Below, in pieces: positions 34,828 through 43,841 of a stretch of 47,908 nucleotides of DNA. Every line of letters starts with the position of its first letter. Position 1 is the first letter of the stretch. This stretch comes from an uncultured Selenomonadales bacterium (GTDB taxonomy: Bacteria > Bacillota > Negativicutes > Acidaminococcales > Acidaminococcaceae), in contig OMWZ01000012.1 of assembly GCA_900314855.1 (NCBI GenBank), positions 1 through 47,908 of the forward strand, given 5' to 3'. The notes below the pieces were generated by a model. That model worked only from the letters and a program-made list of their open reading frames with translations. It did no database searches and had not been told where the DNA came from. Both the position numbers and the translations under genes were made by a program.

Positions 34828-36081
34828 TTGTTCCGTTTCCTTACATCCCGTTTGGCCCAAGTGCCCTTGATCCAGCAGATTGCCGTCGGCCTGGTCCTCG
34901 GCATCGGCCTGGCGGTCTTTTTCCCGGCGGCCATCCCGGCCGTGAAGATTTTCGGCGACCTCTTCGTCAAAGCCCTGAAAGGCATCGCGCCGCTGCTCGT
35001 CTTTTTCCTCGTCATCAACGCCATGGCGCAACGCAAAGACGACGCGGGCAGCAGCATGAAGCCCATCATCGGCCTTTACGTGGCCGGCACGTTCCTGGCC
35101 TCCCTCGTGGGCGTCACCATGTCCTTCCTGTTTCCGACCCGGCTGGTACTGCAGGTCGCGCCGGACACGAAACTGGCCCCGCCGGGCGGCATCGTCGAAG
35201 TGCTGCATAACCTGATCCTGTCGATCGTGGACAACCCCGTCAACGCCCTCTTAACCGCCAACTATATCGGCATCCTCGCCTGGGCCGTTATCCTCGGCAT
35301 CGCCTTCAAATCCTGCGCCGGGGACGCCATGAAGGGCTGTCTGGCCGACGTGGCGAAGGTCGTCACGAAAGTCGTCACGTGGGTCATCCACTTCGCGCCT
35401 TTGGGCATCCTGGGGCTCGTGGCCGATTCCGTCGGGACGAGCGGCGTGTCCGCCCTCGTGGGCTACCTGCACCTGCTGGGCGCCCTGATCGGCTCCTATT
35501 TCCTGGTCTTTTTCGTCATGAACCCCCTGATTGTGTACTACAAATTGCGCGTCAACCCCTATCCCCTGGTTTGGACGACCATCCGGGAAAGCGGGCTCTA
35601 CGCCTTCTTCACGCGCAGTTCCGCCGCCAACATCCCCGTCAACCTGTCCCTGTGCAAACGGTTAGGCCTGAATCCGGACATGTACGCCATTTCCATCCCC
35701 TTGGGAGCGACCATCAACATGGCCGGCGCGTCCATCACCATCTCCGTCCTGGCCCTGGCCGCGGCGTATACCCTGGGCGTCCAGGTCGACCTGCCCACGG
35801 CCCTGCTCCTGTGCGTCGTCGCCACGGTCGGCGCCTGCGGCGCCTCCGGCGTGGCCGGCGGTTCCCTGCTCCTGATTCCCGTCGCCTGCGCCTCCTTCGG
35901 CATCGGCAATGACATCGCCATGCAGGTCGTCGGCGTAGGCTTCATCATCTCCGTCCTGGAAGACGCCTGCGAAACGGCCCTGAACAGCTCGTCGGACGTC
36001 CTCTTCACGGCCACGGCGGAATTCGCCGACCGGCGGGCCCAGGGAACACTCCGCCCCGAAGACATGGTGGTCCGCTCCTGA
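34828..36081 (+). CDS. sstT: Serine/threonine:sodium symporter SstT, copy 1
   Basis: This is a 417-residue dicarboxylate/amino acid:cation symporter that closely resembles SstT along its whole length. [16 protein letters not shown] at the start, [20 protein letters not shown] (the serine-rich hairpin), [16 protein letters not shown] (NMDGT-type motif) and [17 protein letters not shown] near the end are diagnostic. It takes up serine and threonine with sodium. Translation starts at a TTG (34828) behind CTGGAGGT. It has its own promoter and terminator and is followed by a paralogue with long stretches of identical DNA. Confidence 0.94.
   Translation: MFRFLTSRLAQVPLIQQIAVGLVLGIGLAVFFPAAIPAVKIFGDLFVKALKGIAPLLVFFLVINAMAQRKDDAGSSMKPIIGLYVAGTFLASLVGVTMSFLFPTRLVLQVAPDTKLAPPGGIVEVLHNLILSIVDNPVNALLTANYIGILAWAVILGIAFKSCAGDAMKGCLADVAKVVTKVVTWVIHFAPLGILGLVADSVGTSGVSALVGYLHLLGALIGSYFLVFFVMNPLIVYYKLRVNPYPLVWTTIRESGLYAFFTRSSAANIPVNLSLCKRLGLNPDMYAISIPLGATINMAGASITISVLALAAAYTLGVQVDLPTALLLCVVATVGACGASGVAGGSLLLIPVACASFGIGNDIAMQVVGVGFIISVLEDACETALNSSSDVLFTATAEFADRRAQGTLRPEDMVVRS
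35843..35894 (+). repeat. 52-base identical segment shared by the sstT copies (copy 1)
   Basis: This segment is identical to 37238-37289 in copy 2. Another identical stretch of 49 bases pairs 35598-35646 with 36993-37041. They mark a tandem duplication, and silent sites agree as well as amino acids. Confidence 0.9.
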
Positions 36082-36112
36082 GGACCGGCACGGACCACAG
36101 CCCGAAAAACCG

Positions 36113-36140
36113 AAAAGCCCCGCTCCGCGGGGCTTTTTTT
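36113..36140 (+). terminator. Terminator after sstT copy 1
   Basis: AAAAGCCCCGC and GCGGGGCTTTT form an 11-pair stem over a three-base loop, with a run of seven T at its end. Confidence 0.9.
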
Positions 36141-36161
36141 GGCGCCAAAAGCAGTTGCTTC

Positions 36162-36190
36162 TTGAAGTTTTCTGAAAAATTTTGTATACT
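36162..36190 (+). promoter_or_regulatory. Promoter of sstT copy 2
   Basis: TTGAAG (36162-36167) and TATACT (36185-36190) are separated by 17 bases, 32 bases before the GTG start. Confidence 0.72.
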
Positions 36191-36222
36191 AGTGCTATCT
36201 TATTTTTTGGAGGTCCTTTGTC

Positions 36223-37491
36223 GTGTTCCACAAACTTCAGCGCGCCTTCGCAAGCGTCGCGCTCATCCAGCAGATTGCCATCGGCTTGGTCCTTGGCATC
36301 GGCCTGGCGGTCTTTTTCCCCGCAGCCATTCCTGTCGTTCAGATTTTCGGGGATTTATTTGTCAAAGCCCTGAAGGGGGTCGCCCCGATCCTGGTCTTTT
36401 TCCTAGTCATGAACGCCATGTCCCAGAAAAAGGAAAGTGCCTCGGGCAGCATCCGTCCCGTCGTCGAACTGTATCTCCTGGGCACCTTCTGCGCTTCCAT
36501 CATCGGCGTGGTCATGAGTTTCCTCTTCCCGACCCGCCTGATGCTGCAGGTCGCGCCGGATACGAAACTGGCTCCGCCGAGCGGGATTGTCCAGGTACTC
36601 CACAATCTGGTCCTGTCCCTTGTAGACAATCCGGTCACGGCCCTCATGAACGCCAACTATATCGGCATCCTCGCTTGGGCCATCATCCTGGGCCTCGCCC
36701 TGCGCCGGCTCCACAACCCGTCGACACGGCAGTGGCTGGAAGATTTTTCCGGCGCCATGACGACCGTCGTCCGCTGGATTATCCATTTCGCGCCGTTGGG
36801 CATCCTGGGCCTGGTCGCGGATTCCGTCGGCACGGCCGGCGTGGGAGCCCTCCTCGGGTATGCCCGCCTGCTGGGCGTCCTGATCGTTTCCTATTTCCTG
36901 GTCGCCCTGGTCATGAACCCCCTAATCGTGTTCTGCAAGACCCGCGAGAACCCCTATCCCCTCGTCTGGGCGACCCTGCGGGAAAGCGCGGTCTACGCCT
37001 TCTTCACGCGCAGTTCCGCCGCCAACATCCCCGTCAACCTGACCCTGTGCAAGCGGCTCCGCCTGAACCCGGACCTCTTCACGATCTCCATCCCCTTGGG
37101 CTCGACCATCAACATGGCCGGCGCGTCCATCACCATTTCCGTCCTGGCCCTGGCCGCGGCGTATACCCTGGGCATTCCCGTGGACCTGCCCACGGCCCTG
37201 CTGCTCTGCATCGTCTCGTCCCTCGGCGCCTGCGGCACCTCCGGCGTGGCCGGCGGTTCCCTGCTCCTGATTCCCGTCGCCTGCGCCTCTTTCGGCATCG
37301 GCAATGACATTTCCATGCAGGTCGTCGGCGTGGGCTTCATCATTTCCGTCCTGGAAGACGCCTGCGAAACGGCCCTGAACAGCTCGTCAGACGTCCTCTT
37401 TACGGCCACGGCGGAGTTCGCCGAACGGCGCAAAAACGGGACCCTGCGTGCCGAAGACATGCGTCCCCGCGACCTCGAAGACGCGGATTAA
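36223..37491 (+). CDS. sstT: Serine/threonine:sodium symporter SstT, copy 2
   Basis: This is a 422-residue SstT paralogue sharing the same motifs as the first copy: [33 protein letters not shown] and [17 protein letters not shown]. Translation starts at a GTG (36223) behind TTGGAGGT. Divergence is concentrated in a few places, such as [19 protein letters not shown] against [19 protein letters not shown], and the C-terminal tail. It has a separate promoter and terminator, so the copies can be expressed independently. Confidence 0.94.
   Translation: MFHKLQRAFASVALIQQIAIGLVLGIGLAVFFPAAIPVVQIFGDLFVKALKGVAPILVFFLVMNAMSQKKESASGSIRPVVELYLLGTFCASIIGVVMSFLFPTRLMLQVAPDTKLAPPSGIVQVLHNLVLSLVDNPVTALMNANYIGILAWAIILGLALRRLHNPSTRQWLEDFSGAMTTVVRWIIHFAPLGILGLVADSVGTAGVGALLGYARLLGVLIVSYFLVALVMNPLIVFCKTRENPYPLVWATLRESAVYAFFTRSSAANIPVNLTLCKRLRLNPDLFTISIPLGSTINMAGASITISVLALAAAYTLGIPVDLPTALLLCIVSSLGACGTSGVAGGSLLLIPVACASFGIGNDISMQVVGVGFIISVLEDACETALNSSSDVLFTATAEFAERRKNGTLRAEDMRPRDLEDAD
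37238..37289 (+). repeat. 52-base identical segment shared by the sstT copies (copy 2)
   Basis: This is the partner of 35843-35894 in the first sstT copy. Confidence 0.9.
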
Positions 37492-37553
37492 GACTTGGGC
37501 GGCACTACGGCCAGAGCCCTGCTTCCCCGGATTCCGGCATCCCACAATCCGAT

Positions 37554-37582
37554 ACGGACGGCCTTCAGGCCGTCCGTTTTTT
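37554..37582 (+). terminator. Terminator after sstT copy 2
   Basis: ACGGACGGCC and GGCCGTCCGT form a 10-pair stem over TTCA, followed by a run of T. Confidence 0.88.
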
Positions 37583-37644
37583 CTTGCCTTTCCGCGGTCC
37601 GGAAAGGAGGGGACCAGGGGGGACCAGAAGGATGTTTCCCGGGA

Positions 37645-37681
37645 AATAAAAAAACCGTGCCGCCTCGCAGGACGGCACGGT
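37645..37681 (-). terminator. Terminator after the 33-residue membrane protein
   Basis: ACCGTGCCG and CGGCACGGT (extended inside by CCT/AGG) form a stem; on the minus strand it is followed by a long T-rich tract. Confidence 0.82.
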
Positions 37682-37694
37682 ACCGATACAGGGA

Positions 37695-37796
37695 TCAGTG
37701 GAACAGGACCACCAGGGCGGCAAGTACTGCCACCAGGGCCGCAAATTTCACGACATCTTCTTTGTAGCATGCGATAAAAGTCTTGTACGTTGCCAT
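37695..37796 (-). CDS. 33-residue single-span membrane protein
   Basis: This is a very short gene with every expected signal around it. The peptide starts MATYKTFIACYKEDVVKF and ends in a hydrophobic helix of Ala, Leu and Val closing with LFH, so it should span the inner membrane once with a short polar N-terminal part containing a KED cluster. AAGGAG lies eight bases before the ATG (37796), a promoter about 60 bases upstream and a strong terminator 14 bases after the stop. I do not recognise a family. Such small membrane proteins often bind a larger transporter or enzyme, which here is speculation; the sstT gene upstream on the other strand is the nearest membrane carrier. Confidence 0.75.
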   Translation of the reverse strand: MATYKTFIACYKEDVVKFAALVAVLAALVVLFH

Positions 37797-37853
37797 AGCG
37801 ATTCTCCTTCTTTCAACCGGTCATGTTCCAGAGGATGGACTCCTCTTGCCTTT

Positions 37854-37882
37854 ATTGTAAGCGGAGCGCCCGGGAAAGTCAA
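37854..37882 (-). promoter_or_regulatory. Promoter of the 33-residue protein
   Basis: On the minus strand TTGACT (37882-37877) and TACAAT (37859-37854) are separated by exactly 17 bases. Confidence 0.75.
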
Positions 37883-37912
37883 TCATTTTTGTATCACATG
37901 TTACATAAATGT

Positions 37913-38425
37913 TCAAATAAGGGGGCGTTCCCACTCATCCAGGGGATCGGGACCGAAGCGGTTCGGGCCGGTCGTGCCCCGCAAAAAAGTCAGCTGGAAA
38001 GCGACAACAAGATTGACGACGGGAATGCAGAGCAGCAGGAAGAACAGGCCCGTATGGTCCCGGTCATGGATGCGCCGCCAGGTCAGGGTCAGGGACGAAA
38101 TGCAGCACAGGAGCCCGATGAGACCGCACAGGACGGACACAACGCCGTGGGTCCCGGAGGCCGCCCCGACCGGGGCGGCATAGGCCGTCGCCCCGAAAAG
38201 GAGCTGGACCGATTCCCACACCCCCGCGGGCATATGGACCGGCGACGCGGGGAAATGCGGTTCCAGCAGGGCGCTGGCGGCGACGGAAATCAGCCAAAGC
38301 AGCAGCTGCCGGAAAAGATAGCGTTTGCGGTTGATCCGTCCGCGCAGGCTGAAATAGCGTTTGCGGAATGTCGTGTCACTGTGCCGCTCGTAAGAAGCGG
38401 GATATGCGCCTTCGTAAAAGTCCAT
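37913..38425 (-). CDS. DUF805 family membrane protein
   Basis: This is a 170-residue protein with the features of DUF805: an N-terminal polar part ending in YFSLRGRINRKRYLFRQLLL, about four hydrophobic segments, the loop WRRIHDRDHTGLFFLLL and a tail GPNRFGPDPLDEW. The function of the family is unknown; members sit in the inner membrane. GAGGTG lies ahead of the ATG at 38425 and a near-consensus promoter is present. It is a single gene. Confidence 0.88.
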   Translation of the reverse strand: MDFYEGAYPASYERHSDTTFRKRYFSLRGRINRKRYLFRQLLLWLISVAASALLEPHFPASPVHMPAGVWESVQLLFGATAYAAPVGAASGTHGVVSVLCGLIGLLCCISSLTLTWRRIHDRDHTGLFFLLLCIPVVNLVVAFQLTFLRGTTGPNRFGPDPLDEWERPLI

Positions 38426-38457
38426 GATGCACCTCGTATGGGATTTTTTCTTCCTTT

Positions 38458-38486
38458 ATGATAGCGGACTTCGGCAGTCCTGTCAA
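38458..38486 (-). promoter_or_regulatory. Promoter of the DUF805 gene
   Basis: On the minus strand a perfect TTGACA (38486-38481) and TATCAT (38463-38458) are 17 bases apart. GGACT and AGTCC form an inverted repeat inside the spacer. The first T of TTGACA belong to the T-tract of the preceding terminator. Confidence 0.78.
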
Positions 38487-38521
38487 AAATACCCCGAAGC
38501 AGGCCGTGCCTGCCCCGGGGT
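38485..38521 (-). terminator. Terminator after the autotransporter gene
   Basis: GCAGGC/GCCTGC and ACCCCG/CGGGGT form a stem interrupted by an AA/CC internal loop, followed on the minus strand by five T. Confidence 0.7.
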
Positions 38522-38583
38522 TCTTGCTTGTGTCCATTGGAGGGACGGACGCGCCGTGCCCTGCCGGGAGCGGACCGCTCCGG

Positions 38584-40841
38584 TCAGAAGCTGTAGCGCA
38601 TGCCCAGTCCCCACTGCCACGGCGTCGTGACATCGCCGCCGTACGTCTTTTCCAGGTCGATGTACATATGGGTGGCTTTGCTGAGGTTCAGGTTCGTGCC
38701 CACGCCGACTTCCCACCAGCCGCCGCCAATGTCCTGTTTATAGGCGTCGCTCACGCCATCCTTGGCCATGGTGACGGACGTTTCCCCGTCAAAGTCGTAC
38801 AGATAGGAAGCGCGGGCGTATACGTTGCCGGCCTTGATATCCTTGCCGAGGGAGAAGCCCAACCGGCCGACGAAACTGTCCATGCTGTCCTGGTGGACGG
38901 AAACGCGGTTGCTCGTCGTGTAGTCTGCCGACTGGACACGGCCGTAGGTCAATTCGGCCTGGGGTTCGACCCAGAATCCCTGCTGTCCATGGAACCGTTT
39001 CCCATATTCGGCGCTGAAACTATAGGCATTGGTATCATAATCCCCATCTCCGACACCGCCGACAACATGATAATCCGTATCCAGACGGGCATATTTACCA
39101 ATCAGATCTACAAAACTTCCGTCATCGCTGAGATAAGAACCATAGAGAGCTACACCATTGTGATCATTGTCACTCTTGCCCCGGCTGAAAGTGGTATTCC
39201 CGTCCGTCTTGCTGTAGGCAGCCCCAACGGTCCAGTTTTTACCGGCTTTGATATCATACCCTACCTGGTAGTAGTTGTACTGGTTCTTGAGGCCAGCCGG
39301 GCTGTACTTGGCCTCGCCGCGTACCATGCGGGCCCAAACGCCTTCCTTGCCTTTGCTGTCGCGCAGTTCGCCCAGGCGTTTGTTCATATCGTTGTTTTCC
39401 TGGCGCCAGGTCATGAGATTCATTGTTGCCATGGAAGCAATCCCAACATTAGTCACATTCGGAGTATAGGTGCTGTGCGGCATATCTACCTTGCCATCGG
39501 TCACTTTAAGGTTATAGGTTCCTGCCAGTACCCCTTCATCCGTGGTAATCTGGCTGGCCACCGATTGATCTGTATCCGCCATGACTGCCACATTGGCCAG
39601 TTTCTGTGCATTGCTGTTATCTCTGGCAATGGAATCGGCGATAGCACCTGTGCCGTGGATGGTCAGATTCTTTGCATCACTTTGTTTGCTGACCCGCAAT
39701 TGGTTGTCCAGACTGGCCGTATTGATGGTAGCATCATTTCCACTTAAAGATTCCACATTGATAAGCTGGTTGGTACCTTCAAAGTTCAGCGTGGAGCGAT
39801 TAAGATTCATTGTGTTGCTGTTCATTCTCGTCATTGCAGGTTTTACATTAATCGTACTGCTGTCTGCCTGTAAATTGCCCATGATGGTATCACCTGTTAC
39901 GTTCCAGGTTGCACCGTCATTCATAGTCAAATTAAGGTGAGTATCTTCACCTACATATTCATTCCCTGATAAGTGTTCACTTTCTTCTTCGGAACCCTCG
40001 TCCTTATACTTTTCGTAAGCACGTCCATTCCAGACAGATTCCGTTCCATTCAAATTCAGATTGACATTGGCATCGATATCATTTCCACTATTATGTGGAT
40101 CGGATTTTGTAGCCGGCGTCTCAAATTCGATATTCCCATTGATTACCGTACTGTGTTTCCCATCCGTATTGATGTTCGTCGTGGAATAACCGCGGGCAGA
40201 AATAGCCGTAGGTGCCGACAACGTCAAGTCCCCATTAATATTAATCTGCCCATTGGAATAATTCACGATGCCCAGGTTGGGAGCCGTAATGGAAATTGTA
40301 TCCCCATTCAAAGAAACGGAAGCCGCATCTTTAGGAGCTACTTTATCGGAAGTATTGTTCTGTGCCCAGACGGCTCCAGAATACGGATTTTCAGACTTTG
40401 TGCTGATAGCGATATTTTTTGCCTGAACCGTGACCTTGGCTCCCTGGCCATAGGCCATAATCCCGTATTGGCCCCATGCTGATTCAGAGGCACCGGATTC
40501 CCTGTGATTGTCACTGTATCCGTATTGCCATTGCCAGCCTGCAGGTTAGAACCGAGGGCTGCCATCATGGCAGAACTGTCAACTTTTTTCCCTAATACAT
40601 CGACTTTCTGGTTACCGACCAGGAAAAAGCTGTACGGGTCCTCCCCTGCCATCTTTCCAATGGAAACTACACTCCCCTCTTTACCCAAAGTCGCCACAGC
40701 ACCTTCTTTGGTGACTTCCGCTGCAGTCCCATCCACCGTGACAGGCCCTACGCCGTACCGGGACTGCGCGCTTGCCATCACCGGCAGCGCCAACAGGCTT
40801 GCCAACACCACTGCTTCCAGCGCCTTATTCTTGCGAGACAT
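38584..40841 (-). pseudogene. Type V autotransporter with a one-base frameshift
   Basis: The reading frame is split. The 5' part (start ATG at 40841 behind AGGAGG) encodes a signal peptide ending LLALPVMASA and about 115 passenger residues up to VTITGN. The 3' part, in another frame from about 40500, encodes the rest of a repeat-rich passenger and a C-terminal beta-barrel of about 270 residues ending WQWGLGMRYSF with a terminal Phe. Start to stop is 2258 bases, one short of 753 codons. Restoring one G in the GGG run at 40502-40500 would join the halves as TITGESGASESAWGQYG. The intact protein would be about 752 residues, secreted through its own outer-membrane barrel. It is either inactivated, phase-variable or a sequencing error. 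Confidence 0.85.
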
Positions 40842-41047
40842 TTGGATTCCTCCTAAAATTTTATTTCCCACTCCTGGCAGCGCCGCACACCTCCGCGCGT
40901 CCGTTGTCAGGAAATATGGTCCACTGGGTCGACGGGGCCGGCGCTTTCCAGCGCCGCATCCGTCTTTCCATCAAGAAGAACTATTTGTAGAAAAAGTTTG
41001 CAAAATTGTTCTGTTTTTTCTCGTTTTCTAACTTCTTTACAATTCCT

Positions 41048-41078
41048 ATTATACTCTTTTTGGTGACAGATAGTGTCA
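41048..41078 (-). promoter_or_regulatory. Autotransporter -10 element with adjoining palindrome
   Basis: On the minus strand a perfect TATAAT lies at 41053-41048. TGACA and TGTCA, separated by five bases, form a palindrome at 41064-41078 covering the spacer and part of the -35 region, where no consensus -35 exists. A regulator bound here would control the promoter. Confidence 0.5.
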
Positions 41079-41190
41079 TTCCCCTAATCTATTACATAAA
41101 ATATTCTAATTTTATTTAATATGTATAGTTATGTCCTGCAACAGCAACATTCGTACTGATTTATCATCCTGTTTTCCGTGAATTCCCAGC

Positions 41191-41228
41191 AAAAAAGCCA
41201 TCTCCTTTCCCCAGGGGGAGGAGATGGC
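41191..41228 (-). terminator. Terminator after the NCS2 permease
   Basis: GCCATCTCCT pairs with AGGAGATGGC, with inner C/G pairs; six T follow on the minus strand. Confidence 0.8.
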
Positions 41229-41322
41229 CGTGAAAACGATGCCTCTTACGCGCAGGAACCCGATCGATTCCGGCTGCCTGTTGCCGTACGCCACAGACAG
41301 GATCGGAGCGGCAAGCCGGACG

Positions 41323-42558
41323 TCAACGCGCCTGTTCCTGTTTCTGTTTCGCTTCGCGCTCCCATTCTTCGCGCTGCAGCGCCTCTTCGCTGGGAAAGAC
41401 CAGGTTCAGAAGGAAGGCGACCAGGAAGACGACGGCGACGCAGTTTTCCGCGAAGACCGATTGAATCAGGGTCGGGAAAATCTTGAAGATGGCCGGGGCC
41501 TGCGTGAAACCGATGCCGATGGACAGGGACAGGGCGGCGATGCTCATGTTGCGGGACGAAAAGCCGCAGTCGCCGAGCATGCGGACGCCGCTGACGACGA
41601 TGGAGCCGAACATCATGAGGGTGCAGCCGTCAAGGACCGCGTCGGGCAGCGAGGCCAGAATGACGCCCAGGGCGGGAATCAGGCCAGCCAGGATCATGAG
41701 GACGGCGCCGCTCGCGATGGCCTTCCGGTTGACGACGTGCGTCATGGCCACGAGTCCCACGTTCTGGCTGAACGAGGTGATGGGCAGGCAGCCGAACAGG
41801 GAAGACAAGGCGCTGATGAACCCGTCTACGGCAATGGAGCCGGACACTTCCTTATCCCGCACGAGGCGTCCCATGCCCATGACGGACAGGGCCGACGTGT
41901 CGCCCAGCGTTTCCGTGGCAGACACGAGGAAAATCAGGAACACGGAAAAAATAGCGTCCGGCCGGAATTCCATCGGGTACGGCAGGAAATGCGGCAGGGA
42001 GAAGAGGCCGGCGGACCCGATTTTGCTCAGGTCGACCATGCCGAAAAAGTAGGCCGCCACGTACCCGGCGACGAGGCCGAAGAGGACCGACAGCTGTTTG
42101 TAGAACCCGTGGGCGCGGATGTGGAACACCAGGCAGGCTACCAGGGTGAGGGTGCCGACAATCAGGTATTTCGCCTCGCCGAAGTGGGGATTCCCGAACC
42201 CGCCGCCGAAGGAATTGGCGCCGATGACGCAGAACGTGGACACGAAAGTGAAACTGATGCCCATGACGATCGGCAGCCGGCTGCCCAGGGGCCCGATGGG
42301 AAACATCTGCAGCAGGGACCCGATACCGGCGATAATCATGGCCGTCTGGACGAGACTGCCTGTCTCTTCCGTCCCCAAATGCGCCACGCCGGCTACAATC
42401 AAAATCGGCGCGATGTTGGCCACGAACATGGCCAGGACATGCTGCAGGCCGAACGGAACCGCCTTCTGTACGGAAATGCGGCCGTCCAGCTCGTAAATGG
42501 CATCCCGGCCGGCCGCCTGTGCCGCCGGTTCCGGTGTAACGCGTTTTTCTTCCGTCAT
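41323..42558 (-). CDS. NCS2 family nucleobase (probably xanthine) permease
   Basis: This is a 411-residue inner-membrane carrier of the nucleobase:cation symporter 2 family. The N-terminal VPFGLQHVLAMFVANIAPIL, the SATETLGDTSAL motif with its substrate-binding Glu, and SFSQNVGLVAMTHVVNR (the NxG region) are characteristic. The gene starts 14 bases after xpt and lies in the same operon, which points to xanthine or another oxopurine as substrate, as in Bacillus xpt-pbuX. It is followed by a terminator. Confidence 0.92.
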   Translation of the reverse strand: MTEEKRVTPEPAAQAAGRDAIYELDGRISVQKAVPFGLQHVLAMFVANIAPILIVAGVAHLGTEETGSLVQTAMIIAGIGSLLQMFPIGPLGSRLPIVMGISFTFVSTFCVIGANSFGGGFGNPHFGEAKYLIVGTLTLVACLVFHIRAHGFYKQLSVLFGLVAGYVAAYFFGMVDLSKIGSAGLFSLPHFLPYPMEFRPDAIFSVFLIFLVSATETLGDTSALSVMGMGRLVRDKEVSGSIAVDGFISALSSLFGCLPITSFSQNVGLVAMTHVVNRKAIASGAVLMILAGLIPALGVILASLPDAVLDGCTLMMFGSIVVSGVRMLGDCGFSSRNMSIAALSLSIGIGFTQAPAIFKIFPTLIQSVFAENCVAVVFLVAFLLNLVFPSEEALQREEWEREAKQKQEQAR

Positions 42559-42572
42559 GATTTCCTCCGGTA

Positions 42573-43157
42573 TCAGCGGAACACGATGGTTCCCGTCTTG
42601 GCGTCCATTTTTTCGATAATGGCCAGGCTTTTCAGGTTGATTCCCTTCTGGCGCAGAGCATCGCCGCCGCCCTGGAAGCCTTTCTCGATGCAGATGCCTA
42701 CGCCCTCCACCGTGGCGCCTGCCTGCCCGGCCAGGTCCATGAGGCCCTCGATCGCGCAGCCGTTGGCCAGGAAGTCATCGATGATGAGCACGTGATCCGC
42801 CGCGTTCAGGTACTTTTTGGACACGATGACGCGATTCACGTTGTGATGCGTAAACGACTTGATTTCCGTGACGTACACGTCGGCGTCCATGTTGCTGCCG
42901 GCGGACTTTTTCGCGAACAGCACGGGCACTCCCATATGCACCGCCGTCAGGCAGGCCACGCCGATGCCCGACGCCTCGATGGTCAGGATCTTGTTGACGG
43001 GCCGGTTGGCAAAAAGCTTCTTGAACTGCTTGCCCAGCTCGCTGATGAACGGCACATCGATCTGGTGGTTCAGGAAACTGTCCACCTTCAGCACATCGCC
43101 GCTCTTGATGACACCATCGGCCAAAATCTTCTTCTGCAATAAATTGAGTTCTGCCAT
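42573..43157 (-). CDS. xpt: Xanthine phosphoribosyltransferase
   Basis: Xpt salvages xanthine to XMP using PRPP. It has 194 residues with ILTIEASGIGVACLTA near the N-terminal half and the PRPP-binding loop VLIIDDFLANGCAIEGL. The start is the ATG at 43157 (MAELNLLQKK) behind AAGGGGGA; the frame runs six codons further. It is first in xpt-permease. Unlike Bacillus, no purine riboswitch can be recognised in the short leader. Confidence 0.95.
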   Translation of the reverse strand: MAELNLLQKKILADGVIKSGDVLKVDSFLNHQIDVPFISELGKQFKKLFANRPVNKILTIEASGIGVACLTAVHMGVPVLFAKKSAGSNMDADVYVTEIKSFTHHNVNRVIVSKKYLNAADHVLIIDDFLANGCAIEGLMDLAGQAGATVEGVGICIEKGFQGGGDALRQKGINLKSLAIIEKMDAKTGTIVFR

Positions 43158-43228
43158 TGGAATCCCCCTTCGCACTGCTTGCCGGCGCCCTTCGCGCCGG
43201 GAACCCCGTCCTTAAATTGATAACACGA

Positions 43229-43234
43229 ATTATA
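43229..43234 (-). promoter_or_regulatory. Possible -10 element of xpt
   Basis: A perfect TATAAT on the minus strand lies about 72 bases before the gene and directly after the T-run of the preceding terminator. The -35 position reads TTCAAC, inside the terminator hairpin. Confidence 0.45.
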
Positions 43235-43238
43235 CCAT

Positions 43239-43267
43239 AAAAAAGGACCGGGTTGAAAGCCGGTCCT
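43239..43267 (-). terminator. Terminator after the 137-residue orphan gene
   Basis: AGGACCGG and CCGGTCCT form an eight-pair stem; on the minus strand six T follow. Confidence 0.82.
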
Positions 43268-43363
43268 AAATTTTTCCGGGAGATACGAAAGGTGTTCCGT
43301 CCGGATTGCCGATGGCGGCCTACGCGGAAATCAGCGACGCGCCGGACGCCGTGGTGGAACGGG

Positions 43364-43777
43364 TTACCCCCACCAGCCCGGTTGTCCTTGGCAAAGTTTG
43401 ATTTCGGCGCTGAAAATCACCATCTTGTCAAATACGGGACGAACCAATTCCCGAATCGTGTCCCACTCTTCCGGAACCCTCCCGTTCTTGTGGAAATCCA
43501 ACCTGAGACCCGGTTCCAGCTTCTGATACATTTCCCTGTATTCCGGAATTTCCGCAAATGCCTGCGGGCAAAAAGCCATCGCCGCGTCGAGCAACATATC
43601 CTGTTCGTCCAGGCTTCTCGGAATCAGGACAGTTATTTTTATTTCCCTGCTTTTGAACCCTCTTGCCGGTTCCAGCCACATCCGATCGCTGCCGCCCCTC
43701 CACAATTCCATGGTGATGTCCGTGACCCCATCCGGTCCGGGACGTCCAAACAGAAAAATTTTGTCATATCCGGCCAT
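43364..43777 (-). CDS. Hypothetical protein, 137 residues
   Basis: This is a soluble-looking protein that I do not recognise. It begins MAGYDKIFLFGRPGPDGVTD behind a perfect AAAGGAGG, has a run IKITVLIPRSLDEQD, and ends rich in Trp and Gly (PGWWG). There is no signal peptide and no membrane segment. The mixed alpha/beta pattern is unremarkable. The start at 43777 is chosen by the ribosome site; the open frame continues 51 codons upstream into the tag gene. A terminator follows. It sits between tag and xpt, on the same strand as both. Confidence 0.7.
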   Translation of the reverse strand: MAGYDKIFLFGRPGPDGVTDITMELWRGGSDRMWLEPARGFKSREIKITVLIPRSLDEQDMLLDAAMAFCPQAFAEIPEYREMYQKLEPGLRLDFHKNGRVPEEWDTIRELVRPVFDKMVIFSAEIKLCQGQPGWWG

Positions 43778-43841
43778 GTGAATCCCTCCTTTTGTCCTCA
43801 CGCCGTATGTCCTTCGAAACCATTTTCCAAGGTACCTGCTT

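Larger units (their letters stand above)
40842..41322. other. Intergenic region between the autotransporter and the purine permease
   Basis: These 481 bases are AT-rich and contain no convincing gene. They hold the autotransporter leader with a GGCGCT/AGCGCC stem-loop near 40950, its -10 element and a palindrome, and the terminator of the NCS2 gene. Confidence 0.65.

Noticed and set aside
41112..41294. A 60-codon minus-strand open frame in the gap before the NCS2 gene
   Set aside because: It runs straight through the NCS2 terminator hairpin and lacks a ribosome site.
43158..43240. A purine riboswitch in front of xpt, as in Bacillus
   Set aside because: The leader is short and none of the conserved junction sequences or paired stems of the guanine/xanthine aptamer can be found.
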